From Microbacterium oleivorans (GTDB taxonomy: Bacteria > Actinomycetota > Actinomycetes > Actinomycetales > Microbacteriaceae): 64,000 nt of DNA. Position 1 is the first letter of the stretch; every line of letters begins with the position of its first letter. The DNA lies in the NCBI RefSeq assembly GCF_001644225.1, contig NZ_LSTV01000003.1:124001-188000 (forward strand). The letters are read 5' to 3'. Positions 17,775-27,760 of this stretch are shown here, piece by piece. The notes beneath the pieces were generated by a model. The model did not search any database. It was not told where the DNA came from and saw nothing but the letters and a program-made list of their open reading frames with translations. The translations under genes were made by a program, and so were the position numbers.

Positions 17775-18733
17775 GCGCAGGGCACCTCGTCGTCATCGCG
17801 ACCGGCGGCACCATCGCGAGCCGCCGGTCGCCCGACGGATCGAGCGCTCCCGTCCTGGGCGGGAGCGCTCTGCTCCACGGTCTCGCCCCCGACGACGACG
17901 TGCGGGTCGTCGACGCGCTGGCGGCGGACTCGGCGACGTTCACCCTCGCCGACATGCAGCTCATCGTCGACGCGGTCGCGCGGGCGGTCGAGGGTGACGG
18001 CGTCCGCGGGGTGCTCGTCCTGCACGGCACCGACTCGCTCGAGGAGACCTCGCTGCTCGCGGCGATCCAGGTGGGCACGCCACCGGTGCCCGTCGTCTTC
18101 ACGGGTGCGCAGTTCACCGCCGACGATCCCGCGTCCGACGGTCCCGACAACATCCGGGTCGCCCTCGCCGCGACCCGCGCCGCCGTCCCGGGCGTCTGGG
18201 TCGCCTTCGGCGGCCGCATCCTCTCCACGTGGGGGCTCGCCAAGCTGACGACCGACCGTGCCGACGCGTTCGGCCACGCGCGGCGGGATGCCGCGGCCGT
18301 GCCGCACCTCCCCGGCGACGTGTCGGGACTCCGGGTCGACGTCGTTGCCTCGCCCCCCGGGGCCGACGACCTGCACCTTCGCGCGAGTGTCGCCGCCGGG
18401 GCGGACGGGATCGTCCTTGAGGCGCTCGGGTCGGGCAACACGACCCCCACGATGGTCGGGGCCGTACGGGATGCGGTGGCCGCCGGCATCCCCGTCGTCG
18501 TCTCGAGCCGCGTGCCGCGGGGCCTGCTCGTCCCGTCGTACGGCGGCGGAGGGGGCGGCGCCGACCTCGCCGAGGCGGGGGCGCTGCACTCGCCGACCCT
18601 GCGTCCGGGGCAGGCCCGCATCCTGCTCGCGGCGCTCCTCGCGTCGGGGGCCGACCGCGCGTTCCTCGCCGCCGCCCTCGCGGGACGCGCACCGGATCGG
18701 ATGTCGGCGCCACGCCGTAGTCTGTTGTGGTGA
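17771..18733 (+). CDS. Type II-like asparaginase
   Basis: 320 residues. The N-terminal motif ATGGTIAS has nucleophile Thr14, and the second motif HGTDSLEETS supplies the Thr-Asp pair; FTGAQ and DGPDNI follow. It hydrolyses asparagine to aspartate and ammonia. No signal peptide is visible, so it should be cytoplasmic. The GTG start overlaps the permease stop as GTGA, and the stop lies just past the start of dnaX, giving a permease-asparaginase operon that abuts the dnaX-recR operon. Confidence 0.92.
   Translation: MSAGHLVVIATGGTIASRRSPDGSSAPVLGGSALLHGLAPDDDVRVVDALAADSATFTLADMQLIVDAVARAVEGDGVRGVLVLHGTDSLEETSLLAAIQVGTPPVPVVFTGAQFTADDPASDGPDNIRVALAATRAAVPGVWVAFGGRILSTWGLAKLTTDRADAFGHARRDAAAVPHLPGDVSGLRVDVVASPPGADDLHLRASVAAGADGIVLEALGSGNTTPTMVGAVRDAVAAGIPVVVSSRVPRGLLVPSYGGGGGGADLAEAGALHSPTLRPGQARILLAALLASGADRAFLAAALAGRAPDRMSAPRRSLLW
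18718..18732 (+). promoter_or_regulatory. Leaderless promoter of dnaX inside the asparaginase 3' end
   Basis: TAGTCT at 18718-18723, six bases, then GTG at 18730. The promoter lies within the last codons of the asparaginase gene. This geometry chooses the GTG at 18730 over the adjacent GTG at 18727. Confidence 0.6.
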
Positions 18734-20868
18734 CCACCGCTCTGTACCGCCGCTATCGCCCGGAGTCCTTCGGCGAGATGATCGGGCAGAGCCAGGTGAC
18801 CGAGCCGCTCATGACGGCGCTGCGCAGCGACCGGGTCGGCCACGCCTACCTCTTCTCCGGTCCCCGCGGCTGCGGCAAGACCACTTCCGCCCGCATCCTC
18901 GCGCGCTGCCTCAACTGCGCGCAGGGCCCGACCGACACCCCGTGCGGCGAGTGCGACTCCTGCAAGGAGCTCAGCCGCGGCGGCGGCGGTTCGCTCGACG
19001 TCGTCGAGATCGACGCCGCCTCGCACAACGGTGTCGACGACGCGCGCGACCTGCGCGAACGCGCCGTCTTCGCCCCCGCGCGCGACCGCTTCAAGATCTT
19101 CATCCTGGACGAGGCGCACATGGTCACGGCGCAGGGATTCAACGCCCTGCTGAAGCTCGTCGAGGAGCCCCCCGCGCACGTGAAGTTCATCTTCGCGACG
19201 ACCGAGCCCGAGAAGGTCATCGGCACGATCCGCTCGCGCACCCACCACTACCCGTTCCGTCTCGTCGCCCCCGCCGCCATGCTCGAGTACGTCGAGCAGC
19301 TCTGCGCCAGCGAGGGCGTGACCGTCGAGCCCGGTGTCCTGCCGCTCGTCGTCCGCGCCGGCGGCGGGTCGCCGCGCGACACCCTCTCGCTCCTCGACCA
19401 GCTCATCGCCGGCTCCGAGGACGGCGCCGTCGGCTACGAGCGCGCGGTCGCCCTGCTCGGCTACACGCACGCCGAACTGCTCGACGAGGTCGTCGACGCG
19501 TTCTCGTCGCACGACGCCGCCGCGGCCTTCGGCGCCGTCGACCGCGTCGTTCAGACCGGTCAGGACCCGCGCCGTTTCGTCGACGACCTGCTCGAGCGCC
19601 TGCGCGACCTCATCATCGTGGCGGCGACCGGCGAGGGCGCCCGCGCCGTGCTGCGCGGCGTGCCGGCCGACGAGCTCGAGCGCATGGGGCGCCAGGCGGC
19701 TGCGTTCGGCACTGACCGGCTCTCGCGGATCGCCGACCTGGTCGTCACCGCACTCGACGACATGACCGGCACGACCTCGCCCCGCCTGCAGCTCGAGCTG
19801 CTCGTGGCCCGTGTCCTCGCCGCGACGGATGCCGGTGCCCCCGCCGCGGCAGCGCCCTCGGCACCCGCGCCGGTCGCCTCGGCGCCGGTCGCCTCCGCGC
19901 CGGTCGCCTCCGCGCCGGTCGCTGCGGCGCCGGCACCCGCCGCGGCGGAACCCCGCGCGACGCCCCCGGCATCCGCTCCCGCAGTTCCCGGCGCCGGGGC
20001 CGCCGCGGCGCCCGCCGCGTCGGCACCCGAGCCGGCCCCGGCGGCCCTGCCCGAGCCGCCCGTCCCGACCGGGCCGGTGACGTTCGCGCAGATCCGCGAC
20101 TCGTGGCCCGAGATCCTCCGCCGGCTCGAAGACCTCAGCCGCACGTCGTGGATGATCGCGAGCGCGTCCCGGCCGGTGGCATATGCGGAGGGTGACATCC
20201 TCACGCTGTCGTTCCAGAGCCACGCCGACGTGCAGTCGTTCAAGAAGCTGAGCGCGGGCAAGGGTCCGAGCGAGGATCTGCGCACCGCGATCCTGTCGGT
20301 GCTCGGCGTGCGGGTGAAGTATCTCACGCGGCACGACACCGATCCGACCCCGCCGCCGCCCGGCGGCGTCGGACCCGACGTCCCGCCCGCCCCGACGGCC
20401 CCGCCGGCCGCGACGCCCTCGTCCGGCCCCGGCGGCGCCGCTGCACCCGCGGCATCCCGTCCGTCGTCCGCCGCCCCGCGGACCGCGCCCGCGGCCGCCG
20501 CGCCCGTCACCGAGTGGGCGGTCGCTCCCATCCCCTCCGACGGCGGAGCGCCCGCCGCGCAGTTCGCGGTCGACGAGGAGCCCGAGGATGCGGCCCCCGC
20601 GCCGGTCCGCACGCTCACCGCGCCGCGGGAGGGCGATGTCCTGCCGGCCGAGGCGCCCGACGACGACGAGGACGACGTGCCGCCGCCGGTGGATGCCGAC
20701 GCGCCCGTCCCGGTTCACACCCCACCGCCCACGCGGCTCGCCGCCGAGCCGCCGCGCGCGCCGCGTCCGGGCGGCATCGAGCGGGTCGGCGAGGCGGCGG
20801 TCCGACAACTGCTCGGCGCCCGGTTCGTCCGCGAGGAGCCGTACACGCCGCCGACGAGGTTCAACTGA
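18730..20868 (+). CDS. dnaX: DNA polymerase III subunit gamma/tau
   Basis: 712 residues. It is the clamp-loader ATPase: Walker A GPRGCGKTTSA near 43-53, zinc cysteines in CLNCAQG...CGECDSC, DEAH Walker B, and the SRC-like sensor in a typical AAA+ domain to about 360. The C-terminal half is an Ala/Pro-rich linker with APVAS repeats and a tau-like domain (FAQIRDSWPEILRRLED). I see no A-rich slippery sequence, so a separate gamma form by frameshifting is unlikely. recR follows 3 bp later; the YbaB/EbfC gene often found between them is absent. Confidence 0.96.
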   Translation: MTTALYRRYRPESFGEMIGQSQVTEPLMTALRSDRVGHAYLFSGPRGCGKTTSARILARCLNCAQGPTDTPCGECDSCKELSRGGGGSLDVVEIDAASHNGVDDARDLRERAVFAPARDRFKIFILDEAHMVTAQGFNALLKLVEEPPAHVKFIFATTEPEKVIGTIRSRTHHYPFRLVAPAAMLEYVEQLCASEGVTVEPGVLPLVVRAGGGSPRDTLSLLDQLIAGSEDGAVGYERAVALLGYTHAELLDEVVDAFSSHDAAAAFGAVDRVVQTGQDPRRFVDDLLERLRDLIIVAATGEGARAVLRGVPADELERMGRQAAAFGTDRLSRIADLVVTALDDMTGTTSPRLQLELLVARVLAATDAGAPAAAAPSAPAPVASAPVASAPVASAPVAAAPAPAAAEPRATPPASAPAVPGAGAAAAPAASAPEPAPAALPEPPVPTGPVTFAQIRDSWPEILRRLEDLSRTSWMIASASRPVAYAEGDILTLSFQSHADVQSFKKLSAGKGPSEDLRTAILSVLGVRVKYLTRHDTDPTPPPPGGVGPDVPPAPTAPPAATPSSGPGGAAAPAASRPSSAAPRTAPAAAAPVTEWAVAPIPSDGGAPAAQFAVDEEPEDAAPAPVRTLTAPREGDVLPAEAPDDDEDDVPPPVDADAPVPVHTPPPTRLAAEPPRAPRPGGIERVGEAAVRQLLGARFVREEPYTPPTRFN
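19867..19926 (+). repeat. Four 15-bp tandem repeats in dnaX
   Basis: Four near-identical 15-bp units GCGCCGGTCGCCTCS encode Ala-Pro-Val-Ala-Ser repeats in the linker between the AAA+ and tau regions; the fourth unit diverges at its end. In-frame copy-number change would lengthen or shorten the linker without loss of frame. Confidence 0.85.
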
Positions 20869-20871
20869 CCC

Positions 20872-21465
20872 ATGTACGACGGCATCGTCCAAGACCTGAT
20901 CGACGAGTTCGGGCGCCTCCCCGGCATCGGCCCGAAGTCGGCGCAGCGCATCGCGTTCCACATCCTGCAGACCCCGTCCTTCGACGTGTCCCGGCTCGCG
21001 CAGCTGCTGTCCGAGCTGCGTGAGCGGGTGCGGTTCTGCGAGATCTGCGGCAACGTGTCGGAGCAGACGCAGTGCTCCATCTGCCGTGACCCCCGTCGCG
21101 ACCGCACCTTCATCTGCGTCGTCGAGGACGCGAAGGACGTCTCGGCGATCGAGCGCACCCGCGAGTTCCGGGGGCTGTACCACGTGCTCGGCGGCTCGAT
21201 CAGCCCCATGGCGGGTATCGGTCCCGACGACCTCCGCATCGCGCAGCTCATGCAGCGCCTCGCCGACGGCACCGTCACCGAGGTGATCCTCGCGACCAAC
21301 CCGAACCTCGAGGGCGAGGCGACCGCGACCTACCTGAGCCGCCTGCTCCACACTCTCGAGATCCGGGTGACCCGGCTCGCGTCGGGACTCCCGGTCGGCG
21401 GAGACCTCGAGTACGCCGACGAGGTCACCCTCGGGCGCGCCTTCGAAGGCCGCCGCGCGGTCTAG
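20872..21465 (+). CDS. recR: Recombination protein RecR
   Basis: 197 residues, normal length. A helix-hairpin-helix ([18 protein letters not shown]) is at 12-29, a four-cysteine zinc finger ([16 protein letters not shown]) near 55-70, and a Toprim domain (VCVVED-type, [10 protein letters not shown]) follows. With RecO and RecF it loads RecA at gaps. It starts 3 bp after the dnaX stop. Its TAG is directly followed by the stop codon of the convergent gene with no spacer. Confidence 0.97.
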   Translation: MYDGIVQDLIDEFGRLPGIGPKSAQRIAFHILQTPSFDVSRLAQLLSELRERVRFCEICGNVSEQTQCSICRDPRRDRTFICVVEDAKDVSAIERTREFRGLYHVLGGSISPMAGIGPDDLRIAQLMQRLADGTVTEVILATNPNLEGEATATYLSRLLHTLEIRVTRLASGLPVGGDLEYADEVTLGRAFEGRRAV

Positions 21466-21864
21466 TCAGTCGGTCGGGGCGAACAGCTCCGGCTCCTGGG
21501 CGAGCGTGCGCTCGATGGCCGCGAGGATGTCCTCGTCCTCGATGCGGTACTCGCCGTTCACACGCTCCTCGGCTTCGCCCCACGCCTCGTCGTCGCCGAT
21601 CCCCGCCGTCTCGTCGTACTCCGAGGTTGCTCGGTCCACGGCCTCGGCGGTCGCTTCGAGTCCGAGGGTGCGATAGCCGTCGGCGATCGCGTTCAGGGGG
21701 AACTCGTCATCGGTCGAGTGCACCTCGATCGCGTACCAGAATCCGCCGTTCTGGACCATGCCGTGGAAGGTGAGGACCCGTCGGGCGGCGAGGTCGCCGG
21801 CCAGCGTCGCGGCGACGTCGAAATCGACGGCCCGGTTCCAGATCGCGTCACTCGCAGAGCTCAT
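21466..21864 (-). CDS. Hypothetical protein, possibly DMP19/DUF4375-like
   Basis: 132 residues, acidic, soluble, no membrane segment. The stretch HGMVQNGGFWYAIEVH resembles the NGGF motif of DMP19/DUF4375 proteins, but the match is short. The start ATG has a leaderless-type promoter six bases upstream (TAGGCT, minus strand). It converges on recR with zero intergenic bases. Function is unknown. Confidence 0.7.
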   Translation of the reverse strand: MSSASDAIWNRAVDFDVAATLAGDLAARRVLTFHGMVQNGGFWYAIEVHSTDDEFPLNAIADGYRTLGLEATAEAVDRATSEYDETAGIGDDEAWGEAEERVNGEYRIEDEDILAAIERTLAQEPELFAPTD

Positions 21865-21876
21865 GCGGAGAGCCTA
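21865..21876 (-). promoter_or_regulatory. Leaderless promoter of the 132-residue gene
   Basis: On the minus strand TAGGCT (21876-21871) is followed by six bases and ATG at 21864. Confidence 0.55.
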
Positions 21877-21885
21877 GGGGAGAGC

Positions 21886-23277
21886 TCAGGACCGTTCGCG
21901 CGCGCGGGCGCGGATGACGGTTCCGAGCGTCGCGCGCAGCGGCTGACCGACGTAGATGCCGAGCGACGCTCCGACGGCCAGGGCGATCCCGACGGTCGCC
22001 GCCGAGGCGAGGGTCGTGAAGCCCATGAGCAGCGTCACGGTGCTCTGCCCGGACTCGACGACGCCGAGGAGCCCGCGGAACACGGCCGCGCCGGGCACCA
22101 TCGGCAGGATCGCCGCCGTCGTGATCGCCACCGACGGCACGTGCAGCTTGTAGGCGGCGAGGATGCCGATGAGGCTCCCCACGAACGCCCCCACGCCGCT
22201 GGCGGCCGCGGTTTCGAAGCCGAGGGCGGATGCCGCGGTGTAGCCCGCCCAGGCGACGACGCTCAGGGCCACGCTGACCGCGACGACCCGGAGCCCGGCG
22301 CCGTTGTAGATCGTGACCGAGACGGCGATGAGCGCGGCGCCCGCGAATTGCAGGGGGATCGGCCCGAACGGCAGCGGGTCGTTCGGGGCGTCCATCCCCG
22401 CCCCGACGACGCGCGCCGTCTCGAGTCCCGCGAGGATGCCCAGGACGACACCCAGGGTCTGGGTCGTGAGTTCGAGGATGCGGCCGGTCGCCGTGAGCGC
22501 GAAACCGTCGATCGCGTCCTGCGCGGCGCCCACGACGGTGAGCCCCGCGAGCATGAGCACGATGCCGGAGGCGACGATGACCGACGGTCGGATGTCCTGC
22601 GCCGCCATCCATCCCGTCGCCTCGAGGCGCGGGGCGACGGCGGCGATGAGGGTCAGGACGAAGGCGCCGGCGACCTGGCTGAAGAAGAACGGGACGTGCG
22701 CGCGGCCGAGGAGGAACTGCGTGATCGCCGCCCCCGCTGCCGCGATGAAGGAGAGCAGGATGACCAGCCAGTTCGCGCCGAACATGAGGGCGACGCCGAC
22801 GGCGAGCAGCGCCTGCGCCCCGACGATGACCGGCGGGTGATAGGCGAAGGGGGTGCGGCGCACGATCCGGAACTCGGCGCGCGCGGACTCGAGCGGCATC
22901 CCGTTCCGGATCGCCGCGACGAGGGCCTGCAGCCGCTGCAAACGGGCGTGGTCGGGGGCCTGGCTCCGCACGACGCGCATGAGCGTGATCGGACGGTCGG
23001 CGCCGCTGCGGTGATGCGCGACGGTGATCGAGTTGTAGCTGACGTCGACGTGCACGGGGTCGAGGCTGTACACCCCGGCGACCCGGACGATCGTGAGCGT
23101 CACCTCGCTCGCGGGGGCGCCCGAGGCGAGCATGGACTCGCCGATGCGGATGGCCAGATCGAGCACCCCGACCGCGAACGCGTCGTCGATGACGGGCAGC
23201 ATCTCGGTGTGCGGAGCCGAGCTCTCGGGAGTGCGGACGAGGGCCTGCAGCGACGTGAAGAGCTGGCGTCGTCCCAT
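21886..23277 (-). CDS. Threonine/serine exporter family protein (ThrE-like)
   Basis: 463 residues. The N-terminal cytoplasmic domain (LDLAIRIGESMLASGAPASEVTLTIVRV, then DVSYNSITVAHHR) is the DUF1212/ThrE hydrolase-like domain, followed by ten or so membrane helices in two five-helix blocks, with ILPMVPGAAVFRGLLG in the second. ThrE of Corynebacterium exports threonine and serine by proton motive force. Start MGRRQLF is chosen by a leaderless promoter; an open frame extends further upstream. It is divergent from lysC, the first enzyme of threonine and lysine synthesis, which fits an exporter role. Confidence 0.88.
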   Translation of the reverse strand: MGRRQLFTSLQALVRTPESSAPHTEMLPVIDDAFAVGVLDLAIRIGESMLASGAPASEVTLTIVRVAGVYSLDPVHVDVSYNSITVAHHRSGADRPITLMRVVRSQAPDHARLQRLQALVAAIRNGMPLESARAEFRIVRRTPFAYHPPVIVGAQALLAVGVALMFGANWLVILLSFIAAAGAAITQFLLGRAHVPFFFSQVAGAFVLTLIAAVAPRLEATGWMAAQDIRPSVIVASGIVLMLAGLTVVGAAQDAIDGFALTATGRILELTTQTLGVVLGILAGLETARVVGAGMDAPNDPLPFGPIPLQFAGAALIAVSVTIYNGAGLRVVAVSVALSVVAWAGYTAASALGFETAAASGVGAFVGSLIGILAAYKLHVPSVAITTAAILPMVPGAAVFRGLLGVVESGQSTVTLLMGFTTLASAATVGIALAVGASLGIYVGQPLRATLGTVIRARARERS

Positions 23278-23290
23278 GGGATCCAGCCTA
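23278..23290 (-). promoter_or_regulatory. Leaderless promoter of the ThrE-like gene
   Basis: On the minus strand TAGGCT (23290-23285) lies seven bases before the ATG at 23277. Confidence 0.55.
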
Positions 23291-23349
23291 AATGAGCCCT
23301 CCCGGCGGTCCGCCCGCGTCACATGGCTGTCGCGGTACGGGCCGCTCCG

Positions 23350-23384
23350 TAGGATGGACGGCGGGCGTGAGTCTCCGCCCGCCG
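23350..23384 (+). promoter_or_regulatory. lysC promoter and 5' leader hairpin
   Basis: A -10 box TAGGAT at 23350-23355 predicts a start near 23362, leaving about 57 nt of leader. A 9-bp stem (23359-23367 with 23376-23384) lies at the very 5' end of that RNA. It is not a terminator position; it may stabilise the mRNA. No lysine riboswitch core is visible. Confidence 0.45.
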
Positions 23385-23418
23385 GCTGCGCCCGGCATCC
23401 ACCCGGGAGTATCCGACC

Positions 23419-24705
23419 ATGGCCCTGATCGTCCAGAAGTACGGCGGTTCGTCCGTCGCCGACGCCGAGAGCATCCGCCGCGTCGCGAAGCGCATCGTCG
23501 ACGCCCGCCGCGCCGGTCACGACGTCGTCGTCGCCGTGAGCGCGATGGGCGACACGACCGACGAGCTTCTCGACCTCGCCTCGCAGGTCTCACCGCTGCC
23601 CGCTCCGCGCGAGCTCGACATGCTGCTCTCCAGCGGTGAGCGCATCTCGATGGCGCTGCTCGCGATGGCGATCAACTCCATGGGCTTCGAGGCACGCTCG
23701 TTCACGGGCAGCCAGGCCGGCATGATCACCGACAGCTCGCACGGCGCCGCCCGCATCGTCGACGTCACCCCCGTCCGGGTCCGTGAGGCGCTCGACGAGG
23801 GCGCGATCGTCATCGTCGCCGGCTTCCAGGGCTTCAGCCGCGACACCCGCGACATCACGACCCTCGGCCGCGGCGGGTCCGATACCACCGCCGTCGCGCT
23901 GGCCGCCGCCCTGAACGCCGACGTCTGCGAGATCTACAGCGACGTCGACGGCATCTTCACCGCCGACCCGCGCGTCGTGCCGAAGGCCCGCAAGCTCGCG
24001 ACGGTCCAGTCCGAGGAGATGCTCGAGCTCGCTGCCAACGGCGCGAAGGTGCTCTACATCCGCGCCGTCGAGTTCGCCCGCCGTCACGGCGTCATGATCC
24101 ACGCCCGCTCGACCTTCAGCTCGGGTGTCGGCACGTACGTTCTCGGTCCGGGGATGACCGCCCCCGACCACGAAGAGGGAGAAGAGATGGAAGAGCCCAT
24201 CGTCACCGGTGTCGCCACCGACCTCAGCCAGGCCAAGATCACGGTCGTCGGCGTGCCCGACGTCCCCGGCAAGGCCGCCGAGATCTTCAAGATCGTCGCG
24301 AAGTCCGGCGCGAACGTCGACATGATCGTCCAGAACGTGTCGGCCGCCGCCACCGGGCGCACCGACATCTCGTTCACGCTGCCGAAGGCAGAGGCGTCGA
24401 CGGCTCTGCGCGCCCTGTCGGTCGAGCAGGGCTCGGTCGGCTTCGACAAGCTCGTCCACGACGACCAGATCGGCAAGCTGTCGGTCGTCGGCGCCGGCAT
24501 GCGCACCCACTCGGGCGTCTCGGCGACCCTGTTCGAGGCGCTGTCGACGACGGGTGTCAACATCGAGATGATCTCGACTTCCGAGATCCGCATCTCGGTC
24601 GTCGTCCGCGGTGACGACCTCGCCGAGGCGGCGCGTGTCGTGCACACCGCGTACGGTCTCGACGGCGACACCGAGGCCGTCGTCCACGCCGGCACCGGTC
24701 GCTGA
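23419..24705 (+). CDS. lysC: Aspartate kinase
   Basis: 428 residues. The kinase domain starts with [15 protein letters not shown] (5-19) and contains the FQGFSR and [13 protein letters not shown] motifs; two ACT domains follow (from about 265). It phosphorylates aspartate, the first step to lysine, threonine, methionine and diaminopimelate, and the ACT region normally mediates feedback inhibition. GGGAG precedes the ATG. An internal start at residue 257 probably yields a separate beta chain as in Corynebacterium and Bacillus. asd is not adjacent: an ECF41 sigma/oxidoreductase pair lies between. Confidence 0.97.
   Translation: MALIVQKYGGSSVADAESIRRVAKRIVDARRAGHDVVVAVSAMGDTTDELLDLASQVSPLPAPRELDMLLSSGERISMALLAMAINSMGFEARSFTGSQAGMITDSSHGAARIVDVTPVRVREALDEGAIVIVAGFQGFSRDTRDITTLGRGGSDTTAVALAAALNADVCEIYSDVDGIFTADPRVVPKARKLATVQSEEMLELAANGAKVLYIRAVEFARRHGVMIHARSTFSSGVGTYVLGPGMTAPDHEEGEEMEEPIVTGVATDLSQAKITVVGVPDVPGKAAEIFKIVAKSGANVDMIVQNVSAAATGRTDISFTLPKAEASTALRALSVEQGSVGFDKLVHDDQIGKLSVVGAGMRTHSGVSATLFEALSTTGVNIEMISTSEIRISVVVRGDDLAEAARVVHTAYGLDGDTEAVVHAGTGR
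24172..24189 (+). promoter_or_regulatory. Internal ribosome-binding site for the aspartokinase beta chain
   Basis: A purine-rich GAAGAGGGAGAAG stretch precedes the in-frame ATG at 24187 (residue 257). This would give a 172-residue ACT-only beta subunit, as known for alpha2beta2 aspartokinases of this group. Confidence 0.75.
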
Positions 24706-24722
24706 CGACGGCCCCGCCGGGT

Positions 24723-25466
24723 TCATCCCTGCGCGGCGAGCCAGTCGTCGAAGGTCGGCCCGGCGAGTGTCGCCCCCGCGGCCGGCAGGTTGAGCCCCGC
24801 GCGCATGCCGCGCATCTGCGCCCCCGGGATGGCGACGGGGATGACGGGGGGCCGCGAGCCGTCCCGTCGCACCCACGCCCGGATCATGCGCTCGAGGCGT
24901 TCCTCGCGGGGCCCCGCGAAGTCCGCCGCACGTCCCTGCGGTCCCGAGACGGCGAGGGCGACCAGTCGCGCCGCGACCTCGGCGGCGGCGACCGGCTGCA
25001 CGCGGGCGCGCGGAGCGAGCTGCAGCGGCCCGAGCCGTGCCTGCGACGCCACCTGCCCGGCGAACTCGTGGAACTGGGTCGCCCGCAGGATCGTCCAGGG
25101 CACCGTGCCGCGTTCGAACAGCTCCTCCTGCACGACCTTGCCGGCGTAGTAGCCGTTCGGGTTGCGGTCGATCCCGACGATCGACAGCAGCACCGCGTGC
25201 GCCACACCAGCCGCCCGGGCCGCCGCGAGGAGCGTCCCGGAGGCGGCGTGGAAGAACTCCGTCGACGTCGCCGCGCGGGTGGTCCCGACGCTGGCCGCGT
25301 CGATGAGGGCGTCAACGCCCACCAGCGCGCGATCGGTCGCCGCGCGGTCGCGCAGATCGACCCCCGCCGCCCGCGAGAGGACGACGGGCTCGTGCCCCGC
25401 TGCGCGCACCCGCTCCACCACGAGTCGTCCGACGGTGCCCGTTCCGCCTGCCACTGCGATCTTCAT
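24723..25466 (-). CDS. NmrA-like NAD(P)-binding oxidoreductase
   Basis: 247 residues. The N-terminal motif VAGGTGTVGRLVVERV (4-19) is the dinucleotide-binding loop of atypical short-chain dehydrogenases of the NmrA/NAD(P)H-binding group. Classical Ser-Tyr-Lys catalysis is not obvious; IVGIDRNPNGYYAGK holds a possible YxxxK. It is divergent from an ECF41 sigma factor. Oxidoreductase or epimerase genes are typical ECF41 partners and targets, so it is likely controlled by that sigma factor. Confidence 0.85.
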   Translation of the reverse strand: MKIAVAGGTGTVGRLVVERVRAAGHEPVVLSRAAGVDLRDRAATDRALVGVDALIDAASVGTTRAATSTEFFHAASGTLLAAARAAGVAHAVLLSIVGIDRNPNGYYAGKVVQEELFERGTVPWTILRATQFHEFAGQVASQARLGPLQLAPRARVQPVAAAEVAARLVALAVSGPQGRAADFAGPREERLERMIRAWVRRDGSRPPVIPVAIPGAQMRGMRAGLNLPAAGATLAGPTFDDWLAAQG

Positions 25467-25486
25467 CTCTCCCCTTTCGAAGGTGT

Positions 25487-25500
25487 GTCACTGTGGTGAC
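25487..25500. promoter_or_regulatory. Perfect palindrome between the NmrA-like and ECF41 genes
   Basis: GTCAC-TGTG-GTGAC, a 5-bp inverted repeat with 4-nt spacer, lies 20 bp upstream of the oxidoreductase ATG and 42 bp upstream of the sigma ATG. It contains TGTCAC, similar to the -35 element described for ECF41 promoters (TGTCACA); no clean -10 CGTC at the right distance is seen, so the assignment is tentative. Confidence 0.4.
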
Positions 25501-25542
25501 GACGCAGCCTCCGCGAATGTGAGGCCGGGGACGGAGATCGCG

Positions 25543-27625
<2,083 letters not shown>

Positions 27626-27628
27626 GGG

Positions 27629-27674
27629 CGGATGCCGGGTGCCCCCGTCCCCGCGCGGCGGCACCCGGCATCCG
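27629..27674 (+). terminator. asd terminator containing the GGATGCC word
   Basis: A perfect 15-bp stem (27629-27643 with 27660-27674) with a 16-nt loop, followed by TGTTTC. Both arms contain the recurring GGATGCC/GGCATCC word of this genome. Confidence 0.8.
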
Positions 27675-27726
27675 TGTTTCATCTGGGGAAAGAACCGTGA
27701 TTCCTGCACAGCCGGGGGCGCCCCGA

Positions 27727-27758
27727 CGGCGATCGCCGGTGGTCGGGCGACGTAGACT
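27727..27758 (+). promoter_or_regulatory. mqo promoter with palindrome at the -35 position
   Basis: The perfect 12-bp palindrome CGGCGATCGCCG (27727-27738) covers the expected -35 region of a promoter whose -10 box is TAGACT (27753-27758). It may be an operator. With this -10 box the ATG at 27761 would lie upstream of the transcript start; the GTG at 27767 fits better. Confidence 0.45.
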
Positions 27759-27760
27759 GG

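Noticed and set aside
18730..20868. Programmed frameshift in dnaX making a gamma form
   Set aside because: No A-rich slippery sequence with downstream stem is present; one continuous frame covers the full tau-like protein.
23350..23418. Lysine riboswitch in the lysC leader
   Set aside because: The leader is about 57 nt, far too short for a lysine riboswitch; only a simple hairpin is visible.
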